From contig ML662442.1 in NCBI GenBank assembly GCA_007570785.1, positions 28,562,724-28,626,723 on the forward strand: a stretch of DNA of 64,000 bases, given 5' to 3'. The stretch's first letter is position 1; each line of letters starts with the position of its first letter. The notes beneath the pieces are model-generated. The model searched no databases. It was not told the DNA's origin and worked only from the letters and a program-made list of their open reading frames with translations. This DNA is from Antilocapra americana. Taxonomy: Eukaryota; Chordata; Mammalia; Artiodactyla; Antilocapridae. The position numbers were made by a program, and so were the translations under genes. Below are positions 1 to 10,379 of the stretch, piece by piece.

Positions 1-1019
1 TTATTCATAATATGAGAAGTTTGGACTACATGATTTATATGACACTTTCTAGATATAAAATTTTATGCCTATAAAGATTCAGCAAAAATATGAATCCTGC
101 ATTATTATTTTCTTATTCCATTATTTTTTCTATTGCTTATTTATTATTCTTAGTGTTGTTGTAAGATAAAGGTATTAATTGAATTTTGATTTTGAATACA
201 TTTTATCCTGCAAAGCACTATTTGACCTAAATATTTACAACGTTTAATTTTACAGTTTAGGGTCCCCATGTGGCTTTAGTTTCCTTGTGCGTGCGTATGT
301 GTAAGGAAGATTATCATTGAGAGAGGATCTTCAATCTACACATTTTACCCTCCAGTGACATATTTAAATGTGGGACTCGTTATCTAAAGGGTGCTGTGTA
401 CATTCTTTGTATAAATGTCCCGTTTCACTTTAACCTACTACATTTGACCTTGATTTCAATAGTTCTGCTTTAACTCAAACTATTTTATTTAAATAAGTAA
501 GTATGAATGTCTTAACCAATAAGGCTAACAATATTTTCACAGTTAAAAACAAATGAATAAATAGTCAAAGGATAGAAAATATTGTTTTATAAATTTTCCT
601 AATCCTTTTCAGTTTTCTATATTCTTCACATTCTGAAGATTATTGAAAGCTAGCATTAACTTGTGGTAATTGGTTGTATTTATCTGGAAGTAGCTTAGTG
701 CCTGCGGAACTGAATGAGATCATATGAAGAACAAGTAGTATTAATTGCAATTTTCAGTTCTAACTGTGTTAAATAAAAGCCTAACAAGAAACAAGGAGTT
801 TGCCAAAGCAGTCATTCCAAAGTGAAACAAAGGTTTTATATCAGTTTGATATCCTTATGAGAGGCAATCTACATGCAAACATAATGAAGGCAGATTGGTC
901 TGAAGAGTTAGAGCTATCTCAAAGTCTTGGAGTACATTTACTCATAGAACTTCTGTCTATCCAAATAGCTAAGCTTAGCAAGAGGTAGACTGGAGCATGA
1001 ATACTTACATATTCCTGAC
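1..1019. other. AT-rich sequence without a recognised gene
   Basis: I see no gene or recognisable repeat here. The sequence is strongly AT-rich. The only open frame of note, 800-988 on the plus strand (62 codons), has no motif I recognise, no obvious context and ordinary chance length, so I do not call it a gene. The last ten bases before the next element, 1020-1029, are the left target-site duplication of the L1 that follows. Confidence 0.6.
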
Positions 1020-1029
1020 AAGAAACTTT

Positions 1030-3062
1030 TTAAAAAAATTTATTTATTTTTAATTTATTTATCTTAGTTGGAGGTTAATCATTTACAATATTGTAGTGGT
1101 TTTTGCTGTATACTGATATGAATCAGCCATGGGTGTACATGCTTTCCCCATCCTGGACCCCCCTCCCACCTCCTTCCCCATCCCATCCCTCTGGGTCATC
1201 CCAGTGCACCAGCCACGAGCACTTGTCTCATGCAAGGAACCTGGATTGGCGATCTGTTTCACACATGATAGTATGCAAGTTTCAATGCTATTCTCTCAGA
1301 TCATCCCACCCTCACCTTCTCCTACAGAGTCCAAAGACTGTTCTATACATCTGCGTCTCTTTTTCTGTTTTGCATATAGGGTTGTCGTTATCATCCTTCT
1401 AAATTCCATATATATGTGTTAGTATACTGTATTGGTGTTTTTCTTTCTGGCTTACTTCATGCTGTATAATGGGCTCCAGTTTCATCTACCTCATTAGAGC
1501 TGATTCAAATGTATTCTTTTTAATGGCCACATAATATTCCATTGTGTATATGTACCACAGCTCTCTTATCCATTCGTCTGCTGATGGACATCTAGGCTGC
1601 TACCACATCCTGGCTGTTATAAATAGCTCCGTGATGAACATTGGGGTACACATGTCTCTTTCAATTCTGGTTTCCTTGGTGTGTATGCCCAGTAGTGGGA
1701 TTGCTGGGTCATATGGCAGTTCTATTTCCAGTTTTTTAAGGAATTTCCACACTGTTCTCCATAGTGGCTGTACTAGTTGGCATTCCCACCAACAGTGTAA
1801 GAGGGTTCCCTTTCCTCCACACCTGGAAAGGATGTTTATTGCTTACAGACTTTAAATAAATGCTGGAAAGGCATTTATTGCTTGTAGACTTTTGGATAGC
1901 AGCCATTCTGACTGGAGTGAAATGGTACCTCATTGTTGTTTTGATTTGCATTTCTCTGATGATGCATGATGTTGAGCATCTTTTCATGTGTTTGCTAGCC
2001 ATCTTCTTTAGAGAAATGTCTGTTTAGTTCTTTGGCCCATTTTTTTGATTGGGTCATTTATTTTTCTGGAATTGAGCTGCAGGAGTTGCTTGTATATTTT
2101 TGAGATTAACTCTTTGTCAGTTGTTTCATTTGCTATTATTTTCTCCCATTCTGAAGTCTTTTCACCTTGTTTAGACTTTCCTTTGTTGTGCAAAATCTTT
2201 TAAGTTAAATCAGGTCCCATTTGTTTATTTGTGCTTTTATTTCCAATATTCTGGAAGGTGGGTCATAGAGGATTCTGCTGTGACTTATGTTGGACAGTGT
2301 TTTGCCTATGTTTTTCTCTAAGAGCTTTATAGTTTCTGGTCTTATGTTTAGATCTTTAATCCATTTTGAGTTTATTTTTGTGTATGGTGTTAGAAAATGT
2401 TTTAGTTTCATTCTTTTACAAGTGATTGACCAGTTTTCCCAGCACCACTTGTTAAAGAGATTGTCTTTTCTCCATTGTATATTCTTGCCTCCTTTGTCAA
2501 AGATAAGGTGTCCATAGGTGTGTGGATTTATCTCTGGGCTTTCTATTTTGTTCCACTGATCTATATTTCTGTCTTTGTGCCAGTACCATACTGCCTTGAT
2601 GACTGTGGCTTTGTAGTAGAGCCTGAAGTCAAGCAGGTTGATTCCTCCAGTTTCATCCCCCTTTCTCAAGATTGCTTTGGCTATTCGAGGTTTTTTGTAT
2701 TTGCATACAAATTGTGAAATTATTTGTTCTAGTTCTGTGAAAAATACTGTTGTTAGCTTGATAGAGATTGCATTGAATCTATAGATAGCTGTAGGTGGTA
2801 TACTCATTTTCACTATATTGATTCTTTCAATCCACGAACATGGAATATTTCTCCATCTATTTGTGTCCTCTTTGAGAATGCAAGGGATTTCTGTGTGTTA
2901 ATTTTATATCCTGCTACTTTACTATATTCATTGATTAGCTCTAGTAATTTTCTGGAGTTTTTAGGGTTTTCTATGTAGAGGATCATGTCATCTGCAAACA
3001 GTGAGAGTTTTACTTCTTTTCCTATCTGGATTCCTTTTATTTCTTTTTCTGCTCTGATTGAT
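1030..3062 (-). mobile_element. 5'-truncated L1 LINE, ruminant type, antisense
   Basis: About 2.0 kb of L1 lies in reverse orientation. On the minus strand it carries the C-terminal half of ORF2 followed by a roughly 450-bp 3' UTR and an A-rich tail, seen on the plus strand as T/A-rich sequence at 1030-1060. It is flanked by an exact 10-bp duplication, AAGAAACTTT, at 1020-1029 and 3063-3072, which marks target-primed reverse transcription. The 3' UTR on the plus strand shows the C-rich stretch at 1155-1195 typical of bovid L1 tails. The element lacks ORF1, the endonuclease and most of the reverse transcriptase, so it cannot move on its own. Confidence 0.92.
1486..3062 (-). pseudogene. L1 ORF2 C-terminal remnant (reverse transcriptase end and C-terminal domain)
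   Basis: ORF2p is the endonuclease/reverse transcriptase that copies L1 RNA into a nicked chromosomal site. Open blocks on the minus strand cover 2813-3079, 2205-2813, 2008-2193 and 1736-2002. The first contains [13 protein letters not shown], the catalytic YADD-type motif of the reverse transcriptase. The second contains [11 protein letters not shown] and [17 protein letters not shown], conserved just after the RT domain. The third carries SEWEKIIANETTDKELI and the fourth [19 protein letters not shown] from the C-terminal region. The stop codon is near 1486-1488. The blocks lie in different frames, so several frameshifts have killed the gene. A short internal duplication near 1823-1893 adds another disruption. 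Confidence 0.9.
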
Positions 3063-3072
3063 AAGAAACTTT

Positions 3073-3366
3073 CTTCCAAAATTACCTAGAACCATTATAA
3101 AAAGCAATTTGATTTTGATTTTTTTTATTTCTAATTTATTTATTTTCTTTACATTATCGTGTTGGATTTTGATTTTGGATATATGAGTAGTTAAATGTTT
3201 AATACAATGCTTTAAGTTTCTCAGTCTCTATTGCCTTAACCATTAAAGGAGGTCTCTAACAAGCTTTTAGAAATCCTTCAAATATTCCTTCATAGTATTT
3301 CTTTCAAATGATCAGGGATAATGAAAAGAGCCTAAATATTAAAAATAAAAATAAATAATAAAGTAA
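3073..3366. other. AT-rich spacer with a possible micro-insertion
   Basis: There is no gene. The stretch separates the L1 from the first BovB. It holds the 12-bp repeat GATTTTGATTTT at 3111-3122 and 3165-3176, enclosing about 42 bp that resemble the antisense tip of an L1 3' end. The remainder, up to the BovB start, is unassigned AT-rich sequence. Confidence 0.5.
3123..3164 (-). mobile_element. Micro L1 3'-tip insertion (putative)
   Basis: Forty-two bases beginning with a T/A-rich run and ending in a CTTTACATTATCGTG block resemble the last bases of a bovid L1 read backwards; compare 1035-1100 and 52180-52220. They are bracketed by a perfect 12-bp duplication. If real, this is an L1 insertion that aborted after only a few dozen bases. 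The flanks are low-complexity, so a chance or slippage origin is possible. Confidence 0.45.
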
Positions 3367-3369
3367 ATA

Positions 3370-5010
3370 GAAGCAGAAGATATTAAGAAGAGGTGGCAAG
3401 ACTACACAGAAAAAACTATACAAAAAAGATTTTCAGACCCAGATAACCATGAGGGTGTGATCTCCCACACAAAGCCAGACATCCTGGAATGCAATGTAAA
3501 GTAGGCCTTAGGAAACATCACTACAAACAAAGCTAGTGGAGGCGATCGAATTCCAGTTGAGCTATTTCAAATCCTAAAAGATTATGCTGTTAAAATGCTC
3601 CACTCAACATGCCAGGAAAATTGGAAAACTCAGCACTGGCTACAGCACTGGAAAAGGTCAGTTTTCATTCCAATCTGAAAGAAAGGCAATGAATGTTCAA
3701 TGCAATTGCAATGCAAAGGCCTTTTGCAAAGGCAATGCAAAGACTATTCAAACTATCACACAATTGCACTCATCTCACACTCTAGCAAAGTAATGCTCAA
3801 AATTCTCCAAGCCAGACTTAAACAGTATGTGAACCGTGAACTTCCAGATGTTCAAGCTGGATTGAGAAAGGGCAGAGGAACCAGAGATCAAATTGCTAAC
3901 ATCCATTGGATCATCAAAAAATCAAGAGAGTTACAGAAAAACATCTACTTATGCTTTATTGACTACACCAAAGCCTTTGACTATGTGGATCACAACAAAC
4001 TGTGGACAATTCTGAAAGAGATGGGAATACCAGACCACCTTACCTGCCTTCTGAGAAATCTGTTTGCAGGTCAAGGCCCAACAGTTAGAACTGGACATAA
4101 AACAACAGACTGGTTCCAAATCGGGAAAGGAGTACATCAAGGCTGTATATGTCACTCTGCATATTTAACGTACATGCAGAGTATGTCTTGCAAAATGTTG
4201 GGCTAGATGAAACACAAGCTGGAATCAAGATTGCTGGGAGAAATATCAACAACCTCAGATATGCAGATGACACCACCCTTATGGCAGATGGTGAAGAGGA
4301 ATTAAAGAGCCTCTTGATGTAAGTGAAAGAAGAGAGTTTACGAGCTGGCTTAAAACCCAATATTCAGAAAAGTAAGATCATGGCATCTGGTCCCATCACT
4401 TCATGGCAAATAAATGGGGAAACAATGGAAACAGTGACAGACTTTATTTTTTGAGGCTCCAAAATCACTGCAGATGGTGGCTGCAGCCATGAAATTAAAA
4501 GATGCTTGTTCCTTGGGAGAAAAGCTATGACCAACCTAGACATCATATTAAAAAGGAGAGACAATACTTTGCTGACAAAGGTCCACCTAGTCAAAGCTAT
4601 CATTTTTCCAGTAGTCATGTATGAATGTGAAAGTTGGACTATAAAGAAAGCTGAGAGCCGAAGAATGGATGCTTTTGAACTGTGGTGTAGGGAAGACTCT
4701 TGCGAGTCCCTTGGATTGCAAGATCAAATCAGTCAATCCTAAAGGAAACAAGTCATGAATATTCTTTGAAAGGACTTGATGCTGAAATTGAAATGCCAAT
4801 ACTCTGGCCCCTGATGCAAAGAACTGAGTCACTGGAAAAGACCGAAGGCAGGAGAAGGGGAGGACAGAGGATGAGATGGTTGGATGGCAACACTGACTCA
4901 GTGGACAAGAGTTTGAATAATCTGAGTGTTGGTGATCAACAGGGAAGCCTGGCATGCTGTAGTCCATGGAGTCTCAAAGAGTCAGACATGACTAAGTGAC
5001 TGAACTGAAT
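3370..5010 (+). mobile_element. 5'-truncated BovB (RTE) LINE
   Basis: This is a 1.64-kb BovB fragment in sense orientation. It begins in the linker before the reverse transcriptase and runs to the 3' end, where the plus strand reads GAGTCAGACATGACTAAG just before a short AT-rich tail. BovB is an RTE-clade LINE that is very abundant in ruminants. The copy contains the RT core, including FIDYTKAFDYVDHNK, TGHKTTDWFQIGKGVHQGC and a YADD motif coded near 4258-4275, and the C-terminal SWTIKKAESRRMDAFEL region. An unusual local expansion occurs at about 3690-3745. No clean TSD was seen because both flanks are AT-rich. Confidence 0.93.
3400..4995 (+). pseudogene. BovB reverse transcriptase remnant
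   Basis: The plus strand encodes broken RT. The longest open block, 3700-4206, reads from an expanded N-terminal segment into HTIALISHSSKVMLKIL, VNRELPDVQAGLRKGRG and FIDYTKAFDYVDHNK. Later blocks at 4506-4742 and 4700-4999 carry the region after the catalytic centre. In-frame stops and frameshifts separate them; one stop lies at about 4204. The protein would normally prime on the target DNA and copy BovB RNA. It lacks the endonuclease domain because of the 5' truncation and is not functional. Confidence 0.88.
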
Positions 5011-5099
5011 AAAGTTAATAAATAAATAAGATGTGCTAGTAGGTGGAAGAAAATCAGTAAGACTTCACTTACTATGGTGTAATAGAAAAGAAGGCAAAG

Positions 5100-5830
5100 T
5101 ATCTTCAAATGACAACACATTGATAGCGGAAAGAAAAGAGGAACTAAAGAGCCTCTTGATGAGGGTGAAAGCTAAGAGTGAAAAAATCTGGCTTAAAATG
5201 CAACATTCAAAAATCTAAGATCATGGCATCCAATCCCACCTCATGTCAAATAGATGGGGAAAAAAATGGAACCAGTGACAGACTGTGTTTCTTGGGCTCC
5301 AAAATCAATGTGGTTGGTGACGTAGTCATGAAATTAATACACACTTGCTCCTTGGAAGAAAAGCTATGACAAACCTAGACGAAGTATTAAAAAGGAGAAT
5401 CATCACTTTGTTGACAAAGGTCCACATAGTCAAAGCTATCTTTTTTCTAGTAGTATACAGATACGAGCGTTGGACCATAAAGAAGTGGTGCTGAAGAAGA
5501 CTCTTGAGAGTTGCTCGGACAGCAAAGAGATTAAACCAGTAAAATGAAATCAACCCTGAATATTCATTGGAAGGACTGATGATGAAGCTGAAGGTCCAAT
5601 ACTTTGGCCACCTGATGTGAAGAGCTGACTTACTGGAACAGACTCAGACACTTGGAGAGATAAGGGCAGGAGAAGAAGGGGGCGACAGAAGATGAGGTGG
5701 TTGGATGGCATCATTGACTCAATGGACTTGAGTTTGAGCAAATTCCAGGAGATAGTGAAGGACAGGAAAGCATGCTATGCTGCCATTCATGGGATCACAA
5801 ACAGTTGGACATTACTAAGTGACTGAACAA
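5100..5830 (+). mobile_element. BovB 3'-end fragment
   Basis: This is a second sense BovB piece that starts just after the YADD region (open block 5033-5218, with EELKSLLMRVKAKSEK) and ends at GACTGAAC near 5826. It lies about 90 bp downstream of the previous BovB and repeats the same 3' half. It is therefore a separate, more diverged insertion or an old duplication, not a continuation. Many frameshifts are present. Confidence 0.9.
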
Positions 5831-6569
5831 AAAATGGAGATATATAATAAGGTTTGGCTTGGTTCATGGAAAAACCACCAGCAGAATATAAAACAATATG
5901 GAAATAATAGAGGAAAATTCTCCAAAAAGGAAGAAAAAAGCAACACTGCTAAAGCAGTAGAGACAGAGAAATGTGTCAACTGGAGGAAAATGAAATTCAA
6001 AACTTCACTTCTCTAGGGACAGGTAGGAGATTTAATTGTTGGGAAAAAGCAGAACATGGAGAACCTTCAGGCTTTCTATGTTTAAGACAAGCTTCTAGTG
6101 ACACTGAGTTGTTACTGTTGTTAGATTCTTTGGTAATCTGCTTTTGTTTCCTTTGTCAGAAGTGATCATAAAGCTGAAAATATTAGAACAAAATTATTTT
6201 GTAGAAAATCAAAGACCAAAGTTAAAGAGAAAATGTAATAAAAGAACCTATGCATCTTAGGCAAGGAAAATAATTTGCCCAGACTCTAAGAAAAACCACA
6301 AAGTCAATAGCTATGGCATGTTACCACTCTGAGACATCATGAAGGCAGTACAAACATGAGATAAGGGTAAATAATCATCCTCTTTTTGAAACAAGGAAAA
6401 TATTTTCTCCAATTCACAGGCCAGTGATCATGACAGCAAATTAACGTTAATAAACAAAGCCAGAAACATCTATTGTGAATGTTACAGCAGGAAAAAGTAA
6501 GTTCTATACTTTGCCTTGTCTCCCTAAAATCAATTATACAAAGAATATTTGTTTATTTTATACTTTTAA
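5831..6569. other. Unassigned intergenic sequence
   Basis: I see no gene. Short plus-strand frames at 5819-6016 and 5971-6165 show no motifs. The sequence is moderately AT-rich, with no clear repeat family recognised. Confidence 0.5.
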
Positions 6570-6712
6570 TGTTTATACAAATGAAGTTAAAATATTAGAC
6601 ATTTAACAAATTCCACATACCTATCAGTGGCAATTTTTGATCTAGAATCTCATTCTCCTGACTCCAAATTCTATCATCTTTCTACAACATCCTTTCTGAC
6701 CTTGGAATATTA
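6570..6712 (-). mobile_element. MIR SINE fragment (ancient), antisense
   Basis: The stretch follows the order expected for a reverse-oriented MIR: an AAATGAAGTTAAA block, then CACATACCTATCAGTGGCA, then CTGACTCCAAATTCT near the tRNA-like head. MIR is a mammal-wide tRNA-derived SINE that is no longer active. Divergence is high, so boundaries are approximate. Confidence 0.55.
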
Positions 6713-7218
6713 AGTCTGTACCATCGGAGCTGCAAACACTTATGTTCATTTTCTAAAAATACATTATAGACCATGAATCAGTTACATTTTGCTACATTCC
6801 AGCACAAAAATTGATGCTTTAGAATGATGACTATTTATTATCTAGTGATTATTTGGATCTACAATTTAGGTTGGGCTCAACTGTTCAATTGTTTTGGTAT
6901 CAACTGGGGCTCTCTCTTAAATCTGTAGTCCTCAACATGTCAGCAGAGAACTCTGCTTCTTGTGTTTGCTGGTTCATGGCTGGAAAAATCAGTGGTGGAC
7001 TAGGCAAACAGCCATGTAATCCTTGCCATCCAGTTAGCAAGACTGGGCTTCTTCATATTTCTGCTTAGAAGCATTTTCCAGAGAGAGGAGGAATCATCAA
7101 TGATCTGTTTAGACCAGCCTCAGCACTGCAAGATTTTGCTTCCAATTTTTTTGGCCAAAACATGTCTCAAGTTTAGGCAGTTTTATTCACCTCCTTTTTA
7201 CTCTGCAAGGGAGCGATT
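6713..7218. other. Unassigned intergenic sequence
   Basis: No gene or clear repeat was identified. The frame at 6853-7068 (71 codons) has no recognisable motif. The sequence at 6890-7060 has the feel of an old retroelement, but I cannot assign it. Confidence 0.45.
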
Positions 7219-7229
7219 CCTCCCAAAGT

Positions 7230-7499
7230 GAAGTGAAGTGAAAGTCACTAAGTCGTGTCCAACTCTTTGCAACCCCATGGACTTGTAGAGTTCATGGAAT
7301 TCTTCAGGCCAGAATACTGGAATGGGTAGCCTTTCCTTTCTCCAGGGGATCTTCCCAGCCCAGGGATAGAACCCAGGTCTCCTGCATTGCAGGCAGATTC
7401 TTTACCAGTTGAACTATATGGAAAGCCCAAGAATGCTGGAGTGGGTAGCTTATCCCTTCTCCTGCAGATCTTCTCGACCCAGGAATCAAACCCAGGTCT
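7230..7499 (-). mobile_element. BOV-A2 SINE, antisense, 5'-truncated
   Basis: On the plus strand the element begins with GTGAAGTGAAAGTCAC and passes through two BovA units with reversed tRNA-like heads. The SINE is therefore on the minus strand and truncated in its first head. Near-matching 11-bp flanks, CCTCCCAAAGT at 7219-7229 and CCTCCCCAAGT at 7500-7510, look like its TSD. BOV-A2 is mobilised by BovB because it shares the BovB 3' end. Confidence 0.9.
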
Positions 7500-7510
7500 C
7501 CTCCCCAAGT

Positions 7511-9180
7511 TTACTGCCAAATACACAGCACCTGAGATGGAGCAGATAAGTTTGACAGTAATCTTAGTCACGTATATTCACATCCTGGGGGAAGAAAAGA
7601 CCATGTCATATGAGTCCACACAGTAGTTGCACTTGGGAATAGAAGACAGAAACAGGCACTATGGGAGGACAAATTTGTAGTATTAGGAGAAGTGCCCTGA
7701 TTCCACGAGAGGATATGACTGGCTTGCTTGAATAATTTTGCAGACTGGTAGTAACATGAAACCCATTAGGTTGAACACTGAAGTGAAATTGGTCTGACCA
7801 ATAGGGGAAGCAGCTGGGTATAAAGCCTTTCCCATTTGGTAAAAGGCATATCTGGGAAGGGCAGGGGGACTCTTGGTTAGGTCTTTGAGTCTCTGTGAGG
7901 TGTAAAAATGTCAAGGCAGCATTCACACTGCATATTATTTTCAAGCCTTATACCACACAGCCCAGACTGAATGGAGCAAGAACTAATTCTCTCTTTAGTG
8001 ACTGTGCATTCTGCTGACTGAGCTAAGCTGCAACCATGCACTCCGGACTTCCCTTTGCTGTGTGGATCTGGGCCAAGATTGGCTTCTGTTGCTGCTGCTA
8101 AGCCGCTTTAGTCATGTCCGACTCTGTGTGACCACACAGATGGCAGCCCACCAGGCTCCGCCATCCCTGGGATTCTCCAGGCAAGAACACTGGAGTGGTT
8201 GCCATTTCCTTCTCCAATGCATGAAAGTGAAAAGGGAAAGTGAAGCCGCTCAGTCGTGTTCGACTCTTAGCGACCCAATGGACTGCAGCCTACTAGGCTC
8301 CTCCGTCCTTGGGAGTTTCCAGGAAAGAGTACTAGAGTGGGTTGCCACTGCCTTCTCCCAAAATTGGCCTCTAGAGAAATGTATATGAGACTTGGAGGTG
8401 GAAGTAAAGCAGCAGTCACGTTACTGTGTAGAATGTGGTGGGAGGGAGATGCTGTTGCAGCTCATGCATGGTGTCGCAGACCGGCTGGCATGCCTTGTTT
8501 GCTGAGCAACATTTGAAGCCACAGCAGGTCCTGCAGCTCCTCTACTTTCCAGGCATCTTTGTCAAAAGGTATGATGACTGAGTTTACCCAGCTTGCAGTC
8601 TAACGAATTAGCCTGCCTCAGTTCCACAGATGCTGGCAGAAGACACAAAATCCGCAGGTCAGAATCAAAGGACTTTGTGACTCACAGCACAAAAGGCAAC
8701 AGGAACTTCATGTCTGTGCTTACTCTCTTGTCCTGCAAAGCACAGAGGGGCCATGTCAAATGGCCTGGCATGATAACGGACATCAGAATTTAGGAACCCT
8801 GAGCTGAGCAAAGGCTAATCTTTCAAAGGTGAAATCAGCAAATCTTCCCAAAGTCTGCAACTATGGAAGGCAGTATCTTTATTGTGTTGGTCAGTGACAA
8901 GCATGCCTTTTTCCCCGAGGAAAGGATCTGTCTTCAAAATTCTTAGCTATACAAGCATCCTTGGTGCTTAGCTCCATAATGAAGCAGTGGAGTCCAGTTT
9001 CTCCCTCCCACAGGGTACCTGTATCACAATACTGACTCTACAAGGGGAGAGAGGATAGCGTTGTCCTTGTGGGTTCCTGACTTGCTCAGCACAAGTCCGT
9101 CCTTCTAATCGCCTGGACCAGGTGCAGAAGCAGTAGGTACTCATACATCATTTAACCAGCTCCTACAGCTGTCTCCAGCC
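7511..9180. other. Less AT-rich block of unknown origin, split by a SINE
   Basis: About 1.4 kb, excluding the SINE at 8088-8359, is visibly less AT-rich than its surroundings. Short open frames (7606-7944 minus, 8593-8793 plus) show no domain I recognise. It could be an old LTR or other retroelement, a processed pseudogene, or a conserved non-coding segment. I see no primer-binding site, retroviral motif or splice pattern strong enough to choose. Confidence 0.4.
8088..8359 (-). mobile_element. BovA-dimer SINE (ART2A-like), antisense
   Basis: Two BovA units in tandem are joined by a GAAAGTGAAAAGGGAAAGTG linker. Each unit reads as the reverse of the GTCGGACACGACTGAG 3' motif. Flanking 13-mers AAGATTGGCTTCT (8075-8087) and AAAATTGGCCTCT (8360-8372) differ at two positions and form the TSD. 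The dimer lacks a complete tRNA head, as usual for this class. It sits inside the unassigned 7.5-9.2 kb block. Confidence 0.85.
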
Positions 9181-9955
9181 ATTTTTTAAATCTCTGATTT
9201 CATGCAAGTCCTAGTTTCCGCTTCTCTCATCAAATATAATATGTTAAGAGAAGGATTTACAAAGTCATAGCAAACGTGTGACTGCAGGGAGGGGTTGAGA
9301 AGTGTATCACAGACTATTAAAATGATTAATTTGTTCTTGGTAACTTTATGTAGTGGCATTAGGTCTATAAGTTTACAGGGAGGCTTATTCCAGCTCAATA
9401 AATGTGAAGCATGTCTAAAAGCCATAACCATCTAAAGATAAATCTTGATCTCAGAAACTTGTGAGTTCCCCTGAACTTGCAACTCTCCAAGTTTAATTTA
9501 GAATAGCATTTGGCAATGATATCACAGAAAGAAATGAAGCATTTGCTATGTCACATATGTCTCTCTAAATATCAAGTGCCAAAGGAGATACATAGGAGTC
9601 AGTGTAAGGGAAATGGTAAATAAGCATCAGTTTAAGTTCAAGAAATAAGCAGAAATGATGTCAGGTTGAAACCCATGGCTCTAGGATGAGGGATTGGAGG
9701 TAATGGCATAAAAATGGAGTTTTGAAATATGAAGAATCAGCAAAGAAAGAAGAAACAAATGACAGAATGTGCTAAAATAAAGAAGGAAATGCCCACAGAA
9801 TTTATTTTTAATGCAAAAAATTATAAAAACAAGGTTAACAACTATGCATAAATCTACTGCCAGAATATTTTTCCCTCAGACATTTTGCTATGAATGTTAA
9901 TATATTTCTTACATATTTAATATAAAAGGTTCCTGTCCTGTTTTGTATTGGTACA
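9181..9955. other. Unassigned AT-rich sequence
   Basis: I see no gene or certain repeat. The open frame at 9186-9431 on the minus strand (81 codons) has no recognisable motif. Confidence 0.5.
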
Positions 9956-10013
9956 CTATATATATATATGTATATTGTGTACATATATATATATATGTAT
10001 ATATTTCCATGTA
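9956..10013. repeat. TA-rich microsatellite with palindromic character
   Basis: Alternating TA runs are interrupted by TGTATATTGTGTACATA, giving a largely self-complementary tract. Such DNA can extrude cruciforms and is often length-polymorphic. Confidence 0.9.
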
Positions 10014-10379
10014 AAATATATTAAATTTGAGTGCCATTATAAATTCATTCATGACATATGATAATTTAATTGAAGATATTGTGGGATATTTTCATGTTTT
10101 ACTTCATTGGTTATAAAATTAATATACTATATAACAGAGAAGATGATAAACATAAAAATAATATATTCAATTTTATATGTATTTCAATTATTTCTTTTAC
10201 TTGGTGCTTCAAAGTACGTCAACTATTTAAGAAGTCTTCATGTCCATAATTAATATGCTTTTCATGTAGATTGTAATTGTTAGTAATCTTATAAAAGGTT
10301 TATTATCTTACTACAAGCTCCTCTACAACTTGTGTTTATATTAAATTTTAATATTTTTAATATGATAAGGAAATATTAT

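Noticed and set aside
2205..2813. 202-codon minus-strand frame as a possible domesticated gene
   Set aside because: It is L1 ORF2 with the frame lost on both sides in a 5'-truncated insertion with TSD; no sign of a promoter or selection.
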